The notes under the pieces are model-generated. The model did no database searches. It was not told the origin of the DNA and saw nothing but the letters and a program-made list of their open reading frames with translations. Below, piece by piece: positions 12,060 through 22,907 of a DNA stretch of 64,000 nt; position 1 is the first letter of the stretch, and each line of letters starts with the position of its first letter. The DNA comes from Turnera subulata (taxonomy: Eukaryota > Streptophyta > Magnoliopsida > Malpighiales > Passifloraceae). Made by a program: the position numbers and the translations under genes. The stretch covers positions 1 through 64,000 of the forward strand of contig JAKUCV010004830.1 in the NCBI GenBank assembly GCA_028386065.3, in the 5' to 3' direction.

Positions 12060-12950
12060 CAAACATGCATCTTATTATTACATAAACGGATACATAACTG
12101 GAGAACATTCAAAGAGAAATGGATCCCATACATATGTTTTAAACAGTAATTTATCTGTTGGGTTCAACATTAACCCTGAAACTCTGAGCCTCACCATTAA
12201 TGTTGACCCTAACACTGTCGTTCCAGGAGAACCAAATACCACCCCTGTTGTTTTCTCCAGGTATCTCAAACCGATTCGTTGGAGGAAAACGAAGTGGAAT
12301 CACACCATGATTCTCTCCTGCTTGCCACAAAGTCTCAATAATCAGTACCATGTTAGGCTTGTACTGATTCTTTAGATCCCTTAAGGTACGCATAAAATCT
12401 TGAGACCTTCTTGCTATACCCCTGCAATTCCACAATAAAAGTCGTACCTTAGGCCATGTAGGTGGTAACCCAGTCACTCTTGGGACGCTCCGAGCCATCA
12501 TGGAAACCTGATAATAACTGCTTTGATTTAAAATTTGGCATGAAGGCTCTAGCTGAAATTCCTGCATCCTAGCAGATATGAAAAACATTATAGAGTTAGC
12601 TGAGCCATAAAAATTTGTCCTGAGATTGCCTTGGTCCTCCAGGAAGAAAGTTTCTTCCATTGGAGTCACAAAAAACCTAGACGAGTATAGCTCATCTACA
12701 AACACTAAACGAGGAATTCTCGCCAGATCATTCGGTAGTTCCTCTTGCTGTTCATTTACCTTGCTATAAGCTAACCTATTTCTTCTTCCTAGGGAGGCAC
12801 CCTCAACAAAGAAAACAGTAGCTGGGGAAGGCATTTTTTTTCCTTGTCTTGTTGATTTTTCTGAGTTTTTTGCATCTTCCTGTCTCAACCGCCTCCCGTT
12901 CTTATAGTCTGAGCTTAGATAGGTAGGTGTCAGCTTTCTCAAATGTGGAC
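12060..12950 (-). mobile_element. LINE fragment: end of ORF1 region and start of ORF2 endonuclease
   Basis: The minus-strand frame 12942-12151 ends with PKVRLLLWNCRGIARRSQDF, then MVLIIETLW and GGIWFSWNDSVRV. The LLLWNCRG start, the I-E-T catalytic-region motif and GGIWFSW match the N-terminal apurinic/apyrimidinic endonuclease domain of plant L1 ORF2 proteins. A stop follows and no reverse transcriptase is present. Borders are approximate; I could not find a target duplication or poly(A), so this may be an internal fragment carried by rearrangement. Confidence 0.7.
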
Positions 12951-14200
12951 CCTTTTTCTGTCTCCGAAAAAAATCCAGAAGATTTTCTGGTAATTAAAAC
13001 TTTGCATTATTTGTCAGTAAACTCCAAAGTTTTTCAAGCTTCAAGGTTTTGCTTTTGGAAAAATTTGCCACTACTTTAATTATTGTCCAATAATTCTGAT
13101 CTTTTCCGACATGAGTGGCAGGAATAAGCCTAATATTGACATATGCATTGCAGCCTGAAGCTAGCAGTTGAGTAATTGAAACTTAACATATCCAGCCAGA
13201 AGCTGGAATGCACTAGCCTAGAGCCAGCAATTTTAAGTGTTTAGATACACAGCTTGCGCAGCCTGAAGCTGGCACCAACTTGAAGTTGTTTCATGGATTT
13301 ATTGTTTGGCATGACCGGATGGGCCATTCATTGAAAAACCAGAAGTTTTACAATCAATGAATTTCTATGAGTTTGTTTGCTGCGAAAGTTATTATATGGC
13401 CTTCCTAAGATGAGAATGGCCTAGTATCACCAGCAAGTTTGAGAATAGTTCAGGGACATAAACGCGGACTGATAAATCCGCGGTGTTAACCATCTAGGTA
13501 ATTTTTACGATGCATCGACTAGATGGTCTATTATGTGACGCAAGTTGGCATTGTGCGCACTTGTTCTAATGATTAAGCCACTTGAAGTGTATATCCCTAC
13601 TCATGTTATTAGACTATATGTCTAGATAATGCTAGTATGTTTATTTAATAGAAAATGTATATCATTGGAAATAAACCCAAAGTGATGGGCCATATTGACA
13701 ATTGATTGCAGGACCATTGATGAAATATCACTGTTTGATAATTGGTATTTTATATGCAGCAACACTTGAGTGCATCAAGCCAACATGATAAGATCTCCCC
13801 ATATAATTGATTAATGGTCACATATTTAGTATCTCTCATCTTCGGACCATCGGTTATATAGTATAAAAATGCTCCACCACAGCATTATTTTGTTGGTCCT
13901 TAAAGAATATTGGGAATATATGTTGTGTATGTTGGGTATGTTAATTTGATGTTAGGGTTTACCCAACATAAGGTGGAGGAAAGAAACAGCTGGATCAAGA
14001 GATTATTGAAATGATTTATTAATATCTAGTTTTTGATCCTCGAATAAATTAGTATGAACTTGAAGTTCAAAAGATGATTCATTTGCAGGAAAATTGATAT
14101 GCAATTGCCAGACACATTTAAATTAAGTGTGACCATATACCAGCTGCAAATGCTCCTGTTTAAGATTGATGTTCCTGAAGAACAATGTAAGTATGCATGT

Positions 14201-14519
14201 GAAGGCCCTCCCCCCGAGGGACCCACCAAATCCAGGTATTGTTACATCACTCCCTCCGCCCGATTAAATCCTTTACCATGCTTTAGCACTAGGGATTCGA
14301 ACTCGGGACGTGATGCTTTTTATCCCCCTCAAGGAGAGCACCTTCACCAGCTCAGCTGCAGATGAGTTGGTGAAGGTGCTCTCCTTGAGGGGGATAAAAA
14401 GCATCACGTCCCGAGTTCGAATCCCTAGTGCTGCAGCATGGTAAAGGATTTAATCGGGCGGAGGGAGTGATGTAACAATACCTGGATTTGGTGGGACCCT
14501 CGAGGAAAGGGCCTTCACA
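14201..14519. repeat. About 320-bp near-perfect palindrome (foldback) within the copia element
   Basis: The arms 14201-14358 and about 14362-14519 are inverse copies running from GAAGGCCCT to GGGCCTTC, with only a few differences and a tiny TGCA-centred loop. Each arm carries GAGTTCGAATCCCTA, which looks like an RNA polymerase III B box (GGTTCGANNCC) of tRNA or SINE origin. Transcripts would fold into a hairpin of more than 150 bp. It is either a foldback MITE or an inverted duplication of a SINE-like sequence. Confidence 0.8.
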
Positions 14520-14879
14520 ATGCAAATGAATCTATAGATTATACTCGGTTCCAAAAGAAAAGAAATTCTCTATAGAGAATAAAGGAGCAAAGTGATAAGA
14601 TGGCCCCAGTAAGAAAATATGGCCTCCAGTAAGAAAATATGGCCTCCAGTAGAGGTCTGAATTAAAAGTCCCCCAGAAGAGGTTGATTCTCTGACACAAA
14701 TTGATAAAGTTCCAGAAGTAACTCAGGTACCTGAAATAAGTCAATTTGATGAAATCTCAATTACAGTGTCAGAGATAAGATGGAACCGACATGAAATAAC
14801 CGTCGACGGAATACAATTTTTATTTATTTTACATAGCGCTAAAATGAGGATCTTGAACCTACTAATGAATGTAGGTGTT

Positions 14880-15260
14880 GTATGATTGGCCAAAACAAAG
14901 AGATATGATTAAAGGCTGTGTTGGACTCGCTTGTGAAGCGAGAAAATTTTCGGACCGGTAGTCCGTACACCAGATGGGTGTAAAATTGATTGGTCGAAAA
15001 ATGGGTACTTGTGCAGAAAAGATATTGAGATATAATGCACAGTTTGTAGCACAAGGTTTACCCAAATGACCTGGTATTAATTGTGAGGAGATATACTCCC
15101 CTGTGGTGGATGCAATTATTTTGATAAGTCTGGCATTATACGAAAAGAATTAGAAATGCTTCTAATGAATGTTTTTACAGCCTACTATGGATCCATAAGT
15201 TGTGAAATATACATGAAGATGCCTAAAGGATCCAAGTTGCCTGAAGCAACTAATTCTCGG
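14880..15260 (+). pseudogene. Copia reverse-transcriptase remnant
   Basis: Pieces of the copia polymerase can be read despite stops and frameshifts: RYNAQFVAQGL, then PGINCEEIYSPVVDAIILIS and, in another frame, EIYMKMPKGSKLPEA. These correspond to the conserved RLVAQGF, Y-SPV and EIYM-PEGF segments of Ty1/copia reverse transcriptase. No integrase or protease could be recognised. This supports the element's class and plus orientation and shows it cannot encode a working polyprotein. Confidence 0.75.
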
Positions 15261-15623
15261 GAAATTACAAAAATTAAATTGAGTTTAAATCATTTTTGAG
15301 TATGAATAAATTTTATGTTGATATCTATATGGTTAGTGATTGGAACTCCAGAAGAGGCTTCCAAATACCGTGCTATTAGACTGGTCCTGGAGTATCCTGT
15401 CTAAGTGCAATATGTATTGCTTGTAACATAAAGCCTGAAGTTTTTGATTTTAGCCTATCGGCACTATATGTATTTGCTCTTATCTTCAGGGAATAACAAA
15501 TGTGTAATCCAATAAACCCGAAAAAGAGTAAAGCTGATGTAGATCCCTTATTCAGTCCACATAGAGCAGAGACGGACATCAACCACAACTTTACACATGA
15601 TATTGCAATATCATCGGGACTAC

Positions 15624-15713
15624 AAAAGCAAGATGGCAAGATAGACGCTCCAACGACAAAATTATGAAAAAAGCAAGATGGCAAGATAGACGCTCCAACG
15701 ACAAAATTATGAA
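15624..15713. repeat. 45-bp tandem duplication inside the copia element
   Basis: The unit beginning AAAAGCAAGATGGCAAGATA occurs at 15624-15668 and again at 15669-15713 with essentially no differences, indicating a recent slippage or unequal-exchange event. Confidence 0.85.
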
Positions 15714-15970
15714 GATTATGCTGCCAACTCTGTCCAATTGAAGATATGATCAGACAAAATGCACGTCACCAGAAGCTGACAAGGACGATCGGCATGCAAC
15801 GATATCAAGAAATCTATGGAGGCCAAAGTGAGGGGGAGAAGAATACGCACTGCACTCTTTTTTCCTTCACCAAGTTTTTATCCCACTGGGTTTTTCTTGG
15901 TAAGGTTTTTAATGAGGCAGTTCTCCCTAAAACGTATTCTACCCAATGCACAATGACATTCAAGGGGGAG

Positions 15971-16195
15971 TGTTATAAATTTATTATTTTGAGGGACCAA
16001 AATATAGTGAATGTCATTTTGAGGGATTGAACTGAACTTTATCCACTCAATTTGTATTATGTATAAGTGAATGAAAAAACAGAAAATGAAGTAGAAGAGA
16101 AACCGGGTTGCAACCCGTATTTCCTGACCAATTCCTTCCTCATCGTTCTTCTTCTCCTCTCCAAATCCTTCCTTAGATTACATTCTTTTATAACA
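15971..16195 (+). repeat. 3' LTR of the copia element
   Basis: A 225-bp LTR running TGTTATAAA to TTATAACA, preceded by the purine-rich tract CAAGGGGGAG (15961-15970) and followed by the CATAT target duplication. The upstream segment (15845-15960), with a CACTGCACTC...CACTGGGTTTTTC style, is the usual conserved copia 3' untranslated region. Confidence 0.9.
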
Positions 16196-16533
16196 CATAT
16201 GGTTTTCTTTTCTGTGTCGGATTTGTGTTTGTTACTTCCTACTGGGGTGAGACCGACTGTAGCGAAAACCTGCGATTTTGAGGGATTGAACTGAACTTTA
16301 TCCACTCAATTTGTATTATGTATAAGTGAATGAAAAAACAGAAAATGAAGTAGAAGAGAAACCGGGTTGCAACCTGTATTTCCTGACCAATTCCTTCCTC
16401 ATCGTTCTTCTTCTCCTCTCCAAATCCTTCCTTAGATTACATTCTTTTATAACACATATGGTTTTCTTTTCTGTGTCGGATTTGTGTTTGTTACTTCCTA
16501 CTGGGGTGAGACCGACTGTAGCGAAAACCTGCG
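16016..16533. repeat. 259-bp tandem duplication covering the 3' LTR end and its flank
   Basis: The segment from TTTTGAGGGATTGAACTG to AAAACCTGCGATTT is present twice in tandem with a 259-bp period. Unit 1 starts near 16016 and unit 2 near 16275. The copies differ by about one base. Each contains most of the LTR, the CATAT duplication and about 80 bp of host flank, so the duplication happened after the copia insertion. Confidence 0.88.
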
Positions 16534-16762
16534 ATTTCGTGGGTTGTGGTGGCGAGCGTGAATGGTTGGATCAGCTATAAATTTTGCCTCTTGTGTAAGT
16601 ATTATCTTTGGGCTTTTAAGCTATTTCCTAGTGTCTTTGGGCTTTTGGAAAAGTTATAATATGGGCATTTACTTCATTATTTTTGCGCTTAGAAAATAAT
16701 TTCATTGGATTATATTTTGTAACTAACAGACCGAACCACTTCATTCCGCAGTACCCAAAATC

Positions 16763-16809
16763 TACAAGCCACCGTTTATCAAAAAAAAAAAAAAAAACTA
16801 CAAGCCACC
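16763..16809 (+). mobile_element. Tail-only retroinsertion (23 bp) with 12-bp target duplication
   Basis: CTACAAGCCACC at 16763-16774 repeats exactly at 16798-16809 around GTTTATC plus 16 A. This is a minimal insert consisting only of the 3' tail of a SINE or LINE. Confidence 0.65.
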
Positions 16810-16899
16810 AAGGGTGCTACGCATTGCTACCATTTTAGCTACCTATTTCTTGAACCCGTATTCTATATGGCTAATGAGTTCGCTAGTGATCCTACATGT

Positions 16900-17165
16900 A
16901 GGAGTGAACATTGTACTCTCGTGGGCGGTCTCTCCCTATAAATGAGGGTCTAATGTCAAAATATAACTAGAATTTGAATTATAAACTAAAGAGATTTATA
17001 AATAGAGTATAATTTTAAGATGTAATTAAGAATTTAGAGCCTAGACCAAAGAGATCTATAAATTGGGTCTAATATTAGGATGCAACTAGGAATCTAAGAT
17101 TTAGACCAAATGAACGATCATGCTACACTAATGCCTTATTTTTCCGATAAAAAAAATAGATAAAT
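16900..17165 (+). mobile_element. Degenerate SINE-like copy
   Basis: GTGGGCGGTCTCTCCCTATAA, then GAGGGTCTAATGTCA, AGGATGCAACTAG and a terminal AATGCCTTATTTTTCC followed by an A run parallel, in order, the 3' half of the SINE at 48394-48715. The middle section around 16940-17090 seems internally duplicated (two GGTCTAAT...AGGATG-like segments). The tRNA-like head is not recognisable. Confidence 0.55.
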
Positions 17166-17479
17166 CTGATAAGCACGTTAAAAAAAATTTAGTGGAATTC
17201 TCGTGACAAATAAAAGAAGATCTAACTATTAATGCAAAGATGACTAACTTACAATTTTTTTTAGTATGGTACTACTGATGTCTATAATTGCTAAGATATT
17301 GATATTTTAATACTAATCACTGAGAGTTAGGTTTCAATCAGCATTTTCATTAGTAGAGAGTTTAACCCTACTACCCGTTCTAGGTGATACCATTCCAAGC
17401 GTTTATTGAGTTTGGTAGCTTATCATGGCATTGAATTGGAGACCATTTCCTCAACCTAATTTTTTTTTTTATGTCTTTA

Positions 17480-17949
17480 TTTTTTGTTTGGGTTACACAC
17501 CTTTTATATACCTCGAGTTTTCTTTTTGTCCCGATCGTATACCTCCGAGTTTCTGTGTCCCTTTTATGTACCCCGAGTTTCAATTTCTGTCCCTTTTGTG
17601 TACCTCGGGCAGCCCAGACGATGACATGGCCATCTGTCCGGGTCCACTTGACACGTGGCATAATGTCAATGGTGCCACGTGGGATTTTTTTTGTGGGACC
17701 CACAAACTAGAGTATTTGAGAAATAAGGTGGGACCCACAATAATATCCATTTGGCACCAATGGCATTATGCCACGTGTCAAGTGGACCCCGATAGATGGC
17801 CATGTCATCGCTTGGGCTGCCCGAGGTACATGAAAAGGACAAAAATTGAAACTCGAGGTACATAAAAGGGACATAGAAACTCCGGGGTATACCATCAGGA
17901 CAAAAGAAAAACTTGAGGTATACAAAAGGTGCTTAACCCTTTTTTGTTT
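17480..17949. mobile_element. Foldback MITE, Mutator-like, with 10-bp target duplication
   Basis: The element at 17490-17939 (450 bp) is a near-complete palindrome. Its arms of about 210 bp start GGGTTACACACCTTTT and end AAAAGGTGCTTAACCC. Both sides are flanked by TTTTTTGTTT (17480-17489 and 17940-17949). Long terminal inverted repeats with a 9-11 bp duplication are typical of Mutator-like MITEs. Both arms contain CCACGTGTCAAGTGG-type CACGTG and ACACGTGGC motifs that resemble G-box/ABRE sites. No coding capacity. Confidence 0.82.
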
Positions 17950-19076
17950 CCCATCCGGTATCCAGAGCTTTGCCCCGACTAATTCGGATTTAACTTGGGT
18001 CGCGCACCTGGATATGGTGGATCCCAACGGGAATTTCCTTCGTATACGGGAAAAAAGTACAAAAAATTTTCAAAATCGAATCTTTCACGTATAAAAAAAC
18101 TCTTATAAAATTATGGTCTAAAAGTATAGATAAGATATTAATTAGCAAATCCACTAATTTTTTGCTCTTTTGTTAATTTCATACTTATTCTAAATGACTA
18201 AAAAATTAAAATTTAAATATGTACCTACAATTAAGTGAAAGGCAAAATTGGCATTCTTTTTTCGGGCCCATGGAGTATAATTCTCAGTCATATCCTCAAA
18301 TTAGCATCGAGTTTAAAAATCTTTCCATCATCATACTAAAAAATCCTCTCCATTTCAGCCTCACCGCGAAGAATCCCCACGGATCCCCGCACCAACTGAA
18401 ATTTTTGCCATGGCATTGAAATTTGGAAAAATACCCGGTCTACTCTACTGGCTTCTGGTAGGCTTGTACTCCCTACATGCATCTCCCAACAAAATCTAGA
18501 GCCCACATCTATGGGCTGGCAAAGTAGACCCCCCACCCCCCAAGAAGGCCTAGTCAGATCAATCAATGATCAGGCTTGTCGGTAGAAACACTCAAATTGA
18601 CACAACAAAACATGATACAATTTCAAAGCGGGCAAAACCCAATTAATTGTACAATCACCCACAACAACAACAACCACAACCCAAGAAAAACCAAAGTAAA
18701 CAGAACAACGTAAGGAGAAGGGAAGAAAACAAAAGAGAACAAAACAGAGTAGAGAGAGTAGTAAAAACTAAAAAGAGAAACAGAGAGAGAGGTGTGGGGG
18801 TGTGTGTTTCCTGTGCCTCTGTTATTTTCTCTGCCCATCTCAACTGCTACACGGACATGCCGTAAGCAGTAATAATATTAAAACACCCCACACGCAAACC
18901 CCTTCTTCTCTTTCTTACTCTCTCTATCTCTCACCAAATCTCTTGCTCTCGTAATACAAATACTCCCTCCCCTTCCCTTTCTCTGCTCCTCTCTCTTTTC
19001 TCTGTAATTCAGCAGAGAGAAAGAAAAGTAAAAAGAGCCCTTCACGCTATTCAAAGCCGCGTTTTTTCACTTCCCT
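17950..19076 (+). promoter_or_regulatory. Upstream region and 5' leader exon of VPS28
   Basis: No gene is visible. The segment 18690-19050 is rich in AGAGAGA and CTCTCTCT runs, as is common around plant transcription starts. The leader exon probably ends at 19076, where CCCT|GTAAGTAC is a strong splice donor. The precise transcription start is not visible. Confidence 0.45.
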
Positions 19077-19101
19077 GTAAGTACTCTAAAACTACCTTCT
19101 T

Positions 19102-19132
<31 letters not shown>

Positions 19133-19712
19133 TCACCCTTATTATATTGCGTGTATGTACATGTATACCATATTTTAGAGCTCTTTGCAAGATGGGTTTT
19201 CTCTGTTTTGTTGTGGTTTAGAGAATCCATTGGTTTCCTGGAATGATCTAAGGTAAAGTATCAATCTTTATGTTTGTTTCCGTTGATGGGTTTCTTGGCT
19301 TTGTCTATTAATTACGATGATCTGTCCGTTTCCATCATTCATGGATTGTGTTTTCTTGTGATCCCTGTTAGGTTTCTGAGGTTTGATGTGATAATACTCT
19401 ATAATTGGGGAAATTGTTGAAAGTTATGGTCTTTGTTGGGTCTAATAGTGCGTGAAAATCTTTGCCGAGTTAGTTAGGTATCTGCTGGTGAAATCTTCCC
19501 TCCTGGTTATGCTTTCTAGCTTCTCTTTTTGTACGCGTGATCGTTATAAGCTATTTACTTCAGTGTCTCATGATTGCCAATTAAAGAGCAATGCATGTTC
19601 TAACCGCGTTGATTGAACCAGAATTGGACAGGTCATATCATGCTTCACTTTGGCTATTGCCTGCTTTCAGTCTCTTAACTTGATTTTGTGTCTGTGTGTG
19701 TGTTTGTTGCAG
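19077..19712 (+). other. Intron in the VPS28 5' untranslated region
   Basis: A strong donor GTAAGTAC at 19077 and a pyrimidine-rich acceptor GTTTGTTGCAG ending at 19712 frame a 636-bp leader intron with a (CT)n run at about 19106-19132. Leader introns are frequent in plant housekeeping genes and often raise expression. The exon joined at 19713 carries the start codon 118 bp on. Confidence 0.65.
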
Positions 19713-19830
19713 CGAAGGTTATGCTCTGCGCGTGTCCCGTTCTCTTCTCCAATCCTCCTTACATATCCTGATCTATCTACCATCAAGAAAAAGAAAAAAA
19801 AAGAAAAAGAAAAAAGATACTTATACCCAA

Positions 19831-20460
19831 ATGGAGGTCAAGCTATGGAACGACAAGCGCGAGAGAGAAATGTACGACAACTTTGCGGAGCTGTATGCTA
19901 TAATCAAAGCCACTGAGAAGCTGGAGAAGGCCTATGTTCGTGATATTATTTCCCCTACTGAGTATGAAACTGAGTGCCAGAAACTCATTGCCCATTTCAA
20001 AACCCTTTCTTCCACTCTCAAAGACACGGTACCTAGCATTGAGCGGTTTGCAGATACATATAAGATGGATTGCCCAGCTGCCATTAACCGCCTTGTGACC
20101 TCAGGGGTGCCTGCCACAGTAGAACACAGGGCTGCTTCTGCTGCCTCAGCAACCACCTCAGCTGCCATCGTGGCGGAGTGTGTGCAGAACTTCATCACTG
20201 CTATGGATTCCCTGAAGTTGAATATGGTGGCGGTGGATCAGGTACATCCTCTGCTGTCCGACCTATCAGCTTCACTCAATAAATTGAGCATTTTGCCTTC
20301 AGATTTTGAGGGCAAGACAAAGATGAAGGAGTGGATTCTAAGGTTGTCTAAGATGGGGGCTGCGGATGAATTGACAGAGCAGCAAGCTCGGCAGCTGCAC
20401 TTTGATCTTGAGTCGTCGTACAATTCTTTTATGGCGGCTTTGCCTAGTGCTGGTACTTGA
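19831..20460 (+). CDS. VPS28: Vacuolar protein sorting-associated protein 28 homologue (ESCRT-I)
   Basis: A single coding exon of 209 codons begins MEVKLWNDKREREMYDNFAE and ends AALPSAGT. VPS28 is a subunit of ESCRT-I, which sorts ubiquitinated membrane cargo into multivesicular bodies on the way to the vacuole. The N-terminal half (about 1-105: LYAIIKATEKLEKAYVRD, EYETECQKLIAHFKTL) packs with VPS37 and TSG101/VPS23 in the core. A linker rich in Ala and Thr follows. The C-terminal four-helix domain (about 115-205: ECVQNFITAMDSLKLNMVAV, EWILRLSKMGAADELTEQQ) links to ESCRT-II. The length equals the 209 aa I recall for Arabidopsis VPS28-1. An upstream in-frame extension exists but the family start is the ATG at 19831. 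An intronless coding region with a leader intron is the usual structure. Confidence 0.96.
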   Translation: MEVKLWNDKREREMYDNFAELYAIIKATEKLEKAYVRDIISPTEYETECQKLIAHFKTLSSTLKDTVPSIERFADTYKMDCPAAINRLVTSGVPATVEHRAASAASATTSAAIVAECVQNFITAMDSLKLNMVAVDQVHPLLSDLSASLNKLSILPSDFEGKTKMKEWILRLSKMGAADELTEQQARQLHFDLESSYNSFMAALPSAGT

Positions 20461-21992
20461 GTGATTTGGGTCGACTGTGGATTTGGGCACTTCATTTAGT
20501 GTTTCTTACCTTATGCATAGTGATTTTGATTTCCTTGGTTCTACAACTTTGGTTGAATGGTTAATTACTAATTTTGTAACAGCTTATAGATCTTATGAAC
20601 CACTCCATTTGATGCTGGAGATTTTTTTTTTTAATCCTTGAAAGAGATTGTTTGATGTGTCTTTTTATGAAAGTGTACTTGCTCGACTCAGTATCCTGTA
20701 TTGATTTTCACTATTATAATGTTTTAGTTTTGTCAATGTTAAGATGGTGTATATATCTTAAAGTTGATAGCTATTCTTGTCTTGGACAGCGTATATGTCT
20801 TCTGATAAGCAGAATTGATAGCTTCATGAAACCAAGCTGGTGGACTTGGACTATAAGTTGGTCTAAAGATGTTCCACCATAAATCTCTCCTTTACCTGCT
20901 AAAACCACCTACTGCTCTTTGGTTGTCCTGTTTGCCAAAGTTGCTGGTGAGAATCCCCTGCAGAATTTGGGTGATAATGTAATTCATGCTCCAGTAGTTA
21001 GTAATTGCAATGAAGAGAATAACAATCTTCCGTAATATCAGAATACTTTTATAGTAGATCTGAAGTTAAGCTAATCATCACAAGGAAAATACAGCCTCTT
21101 GCATGATTTTAAGTTGGACTCATGCCCCATTAAATGTGCAGGGGCGCAGGGCACGAACTCAACGATGTGATGTTTTGGTTAAGCGGAAAAAGCTACTTTT
21201 CCGGTTTCCCGTTGGTTCTTTTATTTTGTGTAAATGAATAACCTTTTTTCTTTTTGGAATAAATGAATATCAACCTATTGCTAATTGATTGTATCCATTA
21301 GGCACGTTACTTGCATATGTTGTATAGAGAATTGTATGTTGTTTGCATATCAACCTAGTCATTGATGACTCTGAAATTTAAATGACCGATGAATTTGTCT
21401 TCCCCGAGTACGACAAACCATGTGACTGCTTAATTGTCAACAAAAATGTAACTTGAAGCTTGAAGCATATCGCTGAAGCAGCAGAAAGCTTCTTAACTTT
21501 TCCAGCCGCGGTTACTGTTCAGTCCAAGGTACTTCCATTCACATTCATTAAAATGTCAAATTTTCAACTTTCCCAAGTACAGAAGGAAATTGACTCATTG
21601 ATGACCTTGTAATATGTTAGAATGCAACTACAAGGGTAATATATAAGCTTTTGGTACAAAGATACACTAGCGGGTTATCAGCCCTGATCTACACAGGAAC
21701 CTCTAGACTAGAATGCGTAACAAATGACAAAACATCAGAGAACTAGAAAGGCAGTCAACATGCATAAAATGCAGATGGGTTCTTCTGTTGGTGTCAAAAA
21801 AACAGAATCTGATTTTAGGGTGCCTTCAAAAAGAGAACTTTCTAAGATGCTTGGATGTACATATGAGAGAAAAGAACTTCTACAATTAGAAATGACTCCA
21901 AAATTTGCTTCAACATCTAACCACAGTTTTGGTTGGTTAAAATCAGGAGCACGCATATATCCGGAGTAGAAGAAGAAAGCAAGCATCCCTCT
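20461..21992. other. Intergenic between convergent VPS28 and syntaxin genes
   Basis: The VPS28 3' untranslated region occupies the first few hundred bases, and the syntaxin 3' region ends near 21993 from the other side. Between them are AT-rich sequences and small frames without domain content. No transposon ends were recognised. Confidence 0.5.
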
Positions 21993-22907
21993 TCACCTCT
22001 TTATGAGAGTCAAAATTGTGGGTAAGAGTGGCAATATAAGGAGAATAATAAGGATAAGGCCAGCAATGATGGCATAGCACGTCCACTGCCTGGATGCCTT
22101 TTGATACTCCCTGGCCTCTTGCAGTTGCTCCGTCCCTCTTCGCACAAAAGAGCTGGCATGAGCAACATGACTCTCAATGTCATTGAGCTGGTGACCCTGA
22201 GCTTCAACCAGAGCTGCCATGTCCAAGAATACCTGATGGAGCTCGATCAAATTCTTCTCTATCTCCTTAACAGCATCGTGTCTCTCTTGGATTTCCGATA
22301 TTGTATCCATAATCTGACCCCTCCCTTGATCCTGGATTGCCTTCTGCAGGAAACTCTCACTTTCACCACTTGCTATCAGGTTCTCAATGGTCTCCTCGCT
22401 GGCTTTCTCTCCAGTGATAGTGAAGTACCTGCGTTCCACAGTTTCCTTGTATTCTTCATTCATTCTGGCCCTCAAATCCTGAAAATCATCCATAAGATCC
22501 TTGAGCTTCTTCCCCAAACCACCGACCACAGAAGTCCTGGTTCGGTCTGCAGATGAACCTGGACCACACCCTGGAATGTTCCTCTGAGCTGCATTGGACC
22601 GTTCTAGGGCCTCAAGCTTGCCCTTGATGATCTTGCAACGCTTCAGGACTTGTTCAACATCAGAGTCCATCCGGCCCCGAAGCTCTTTCATGGTCTTGGC
22701 GTTATGGACAGTCTTGCACTCTTCATTGGCTGTTTGCAAGCTCTTGTACAACCTCTCAACAGTTCTCATGTCTTCCTTGACATTCTCCACATCTTCGAAG
22801 AATTTGTCCAGATTCACATTTTCCTTCCCGGCCTCCACATCGTCCATATAGGCCTGCTGCCTGAGATCGGTGTACTTCTTAAACGAACTTGAGAAAAGGT
22901 CATTCAT
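21993..22907 (-). CDS. SYP124: SYP12-class plasma-membrane syntaxin (SYP124/SYP125-like)
   Basis: An intronless frame of 304 codons starts [19 protein letters not shown], which matches the SYP124/125 N-terminus and not that of SYP121, and ends in a hydrophobic anchor. The Habc helices lie at about 30-155 ([36 protein letters not shown]), followed by the [15 protein letters not shown] segment. The Qa-SNARE helix is at about 205-268, with [20 protein letters not shown] and the central Gln in LVEAQG. A transmembrane segment spans about 277-299. Such t-SNAREs pair with SNAP33 and VAMP72 proteins for secretory vesicle fusion at the plasma membrane; SYP124/125 in Arabidopsis are pollen-expressed. 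Paralogue level is judged from memory of the family, so SYP125 or another SYP12 member remains possible. Confidence 0.93.
   Translation of the reverse strand: MNDLFSSSFKKYTDLRQQAYMDDVEAGKENVNLDKFFEDVENVKEDMRTVERLYKSLQTANEECKTVHNAKTMKELRGRMDSDVEQVLKRCKIIKGKLEALERSNAAQRNIPGCGPGSSADRTRTSVVGGLGKKLKDLMDDFQDLRARMNEEYKETVERRYFTITGEKASEETIENLIASGESESFLQKAIQDQGRGQIMDTISEIQERHDAVKEIEKNLIELHQVFLDMAALVEAQGHQLNDIESHVAHASSFVRRGTEQLQEAREYQKASRQWTCYAIIAGLILIILLILPLLPTILTLIKR

Larger units (their letters stand above)
9196..16195 (+). mobile_element. Degenerate Ty1/copia LTR retrotransposon with nested insertions
   Basis: A 7.0-kb element starts TGTTATAAA, ends TTTTATAACA, and is flanked by the direct repeat CATAT (9191-9195 and 16196-16200), a 5-bp target duplication. 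The 225-bp 3' LTR is 15971-16195. The 5' LTR is 9196-10000 because it is split by a LINE insert. A primer-binding-like site follows the 5' LTR, and the purine tract AAGGGGGAG precedes the 3' LTR. Copia reverse-transcriptase remnants near 15030-15250 fix plus orientation. Stops and frameshifts run throughout, so it is dead. It also carries a LINE endonuclease fragment (about 12.06-12.95 kb), a palindrome (14201-14519) and a 45-bp tandem duplication (15624-15713). It lies just upstream of SYF1. Confidence 0.9.

Noticed and set aside
14280..14420. Pair of divergent tRNA genes suggested by GTTCGAATCCC boxes
   Set aside because: No acceptor stem or anticodon arm; the pair is the arms of a palindrome.
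16067..16580. Two nearly identical plus-strand frames taken for a duplicated small gene
   Set aside because: They are the LTR sequence and its 259-bp tandem copy; the open frames come with the repeat.
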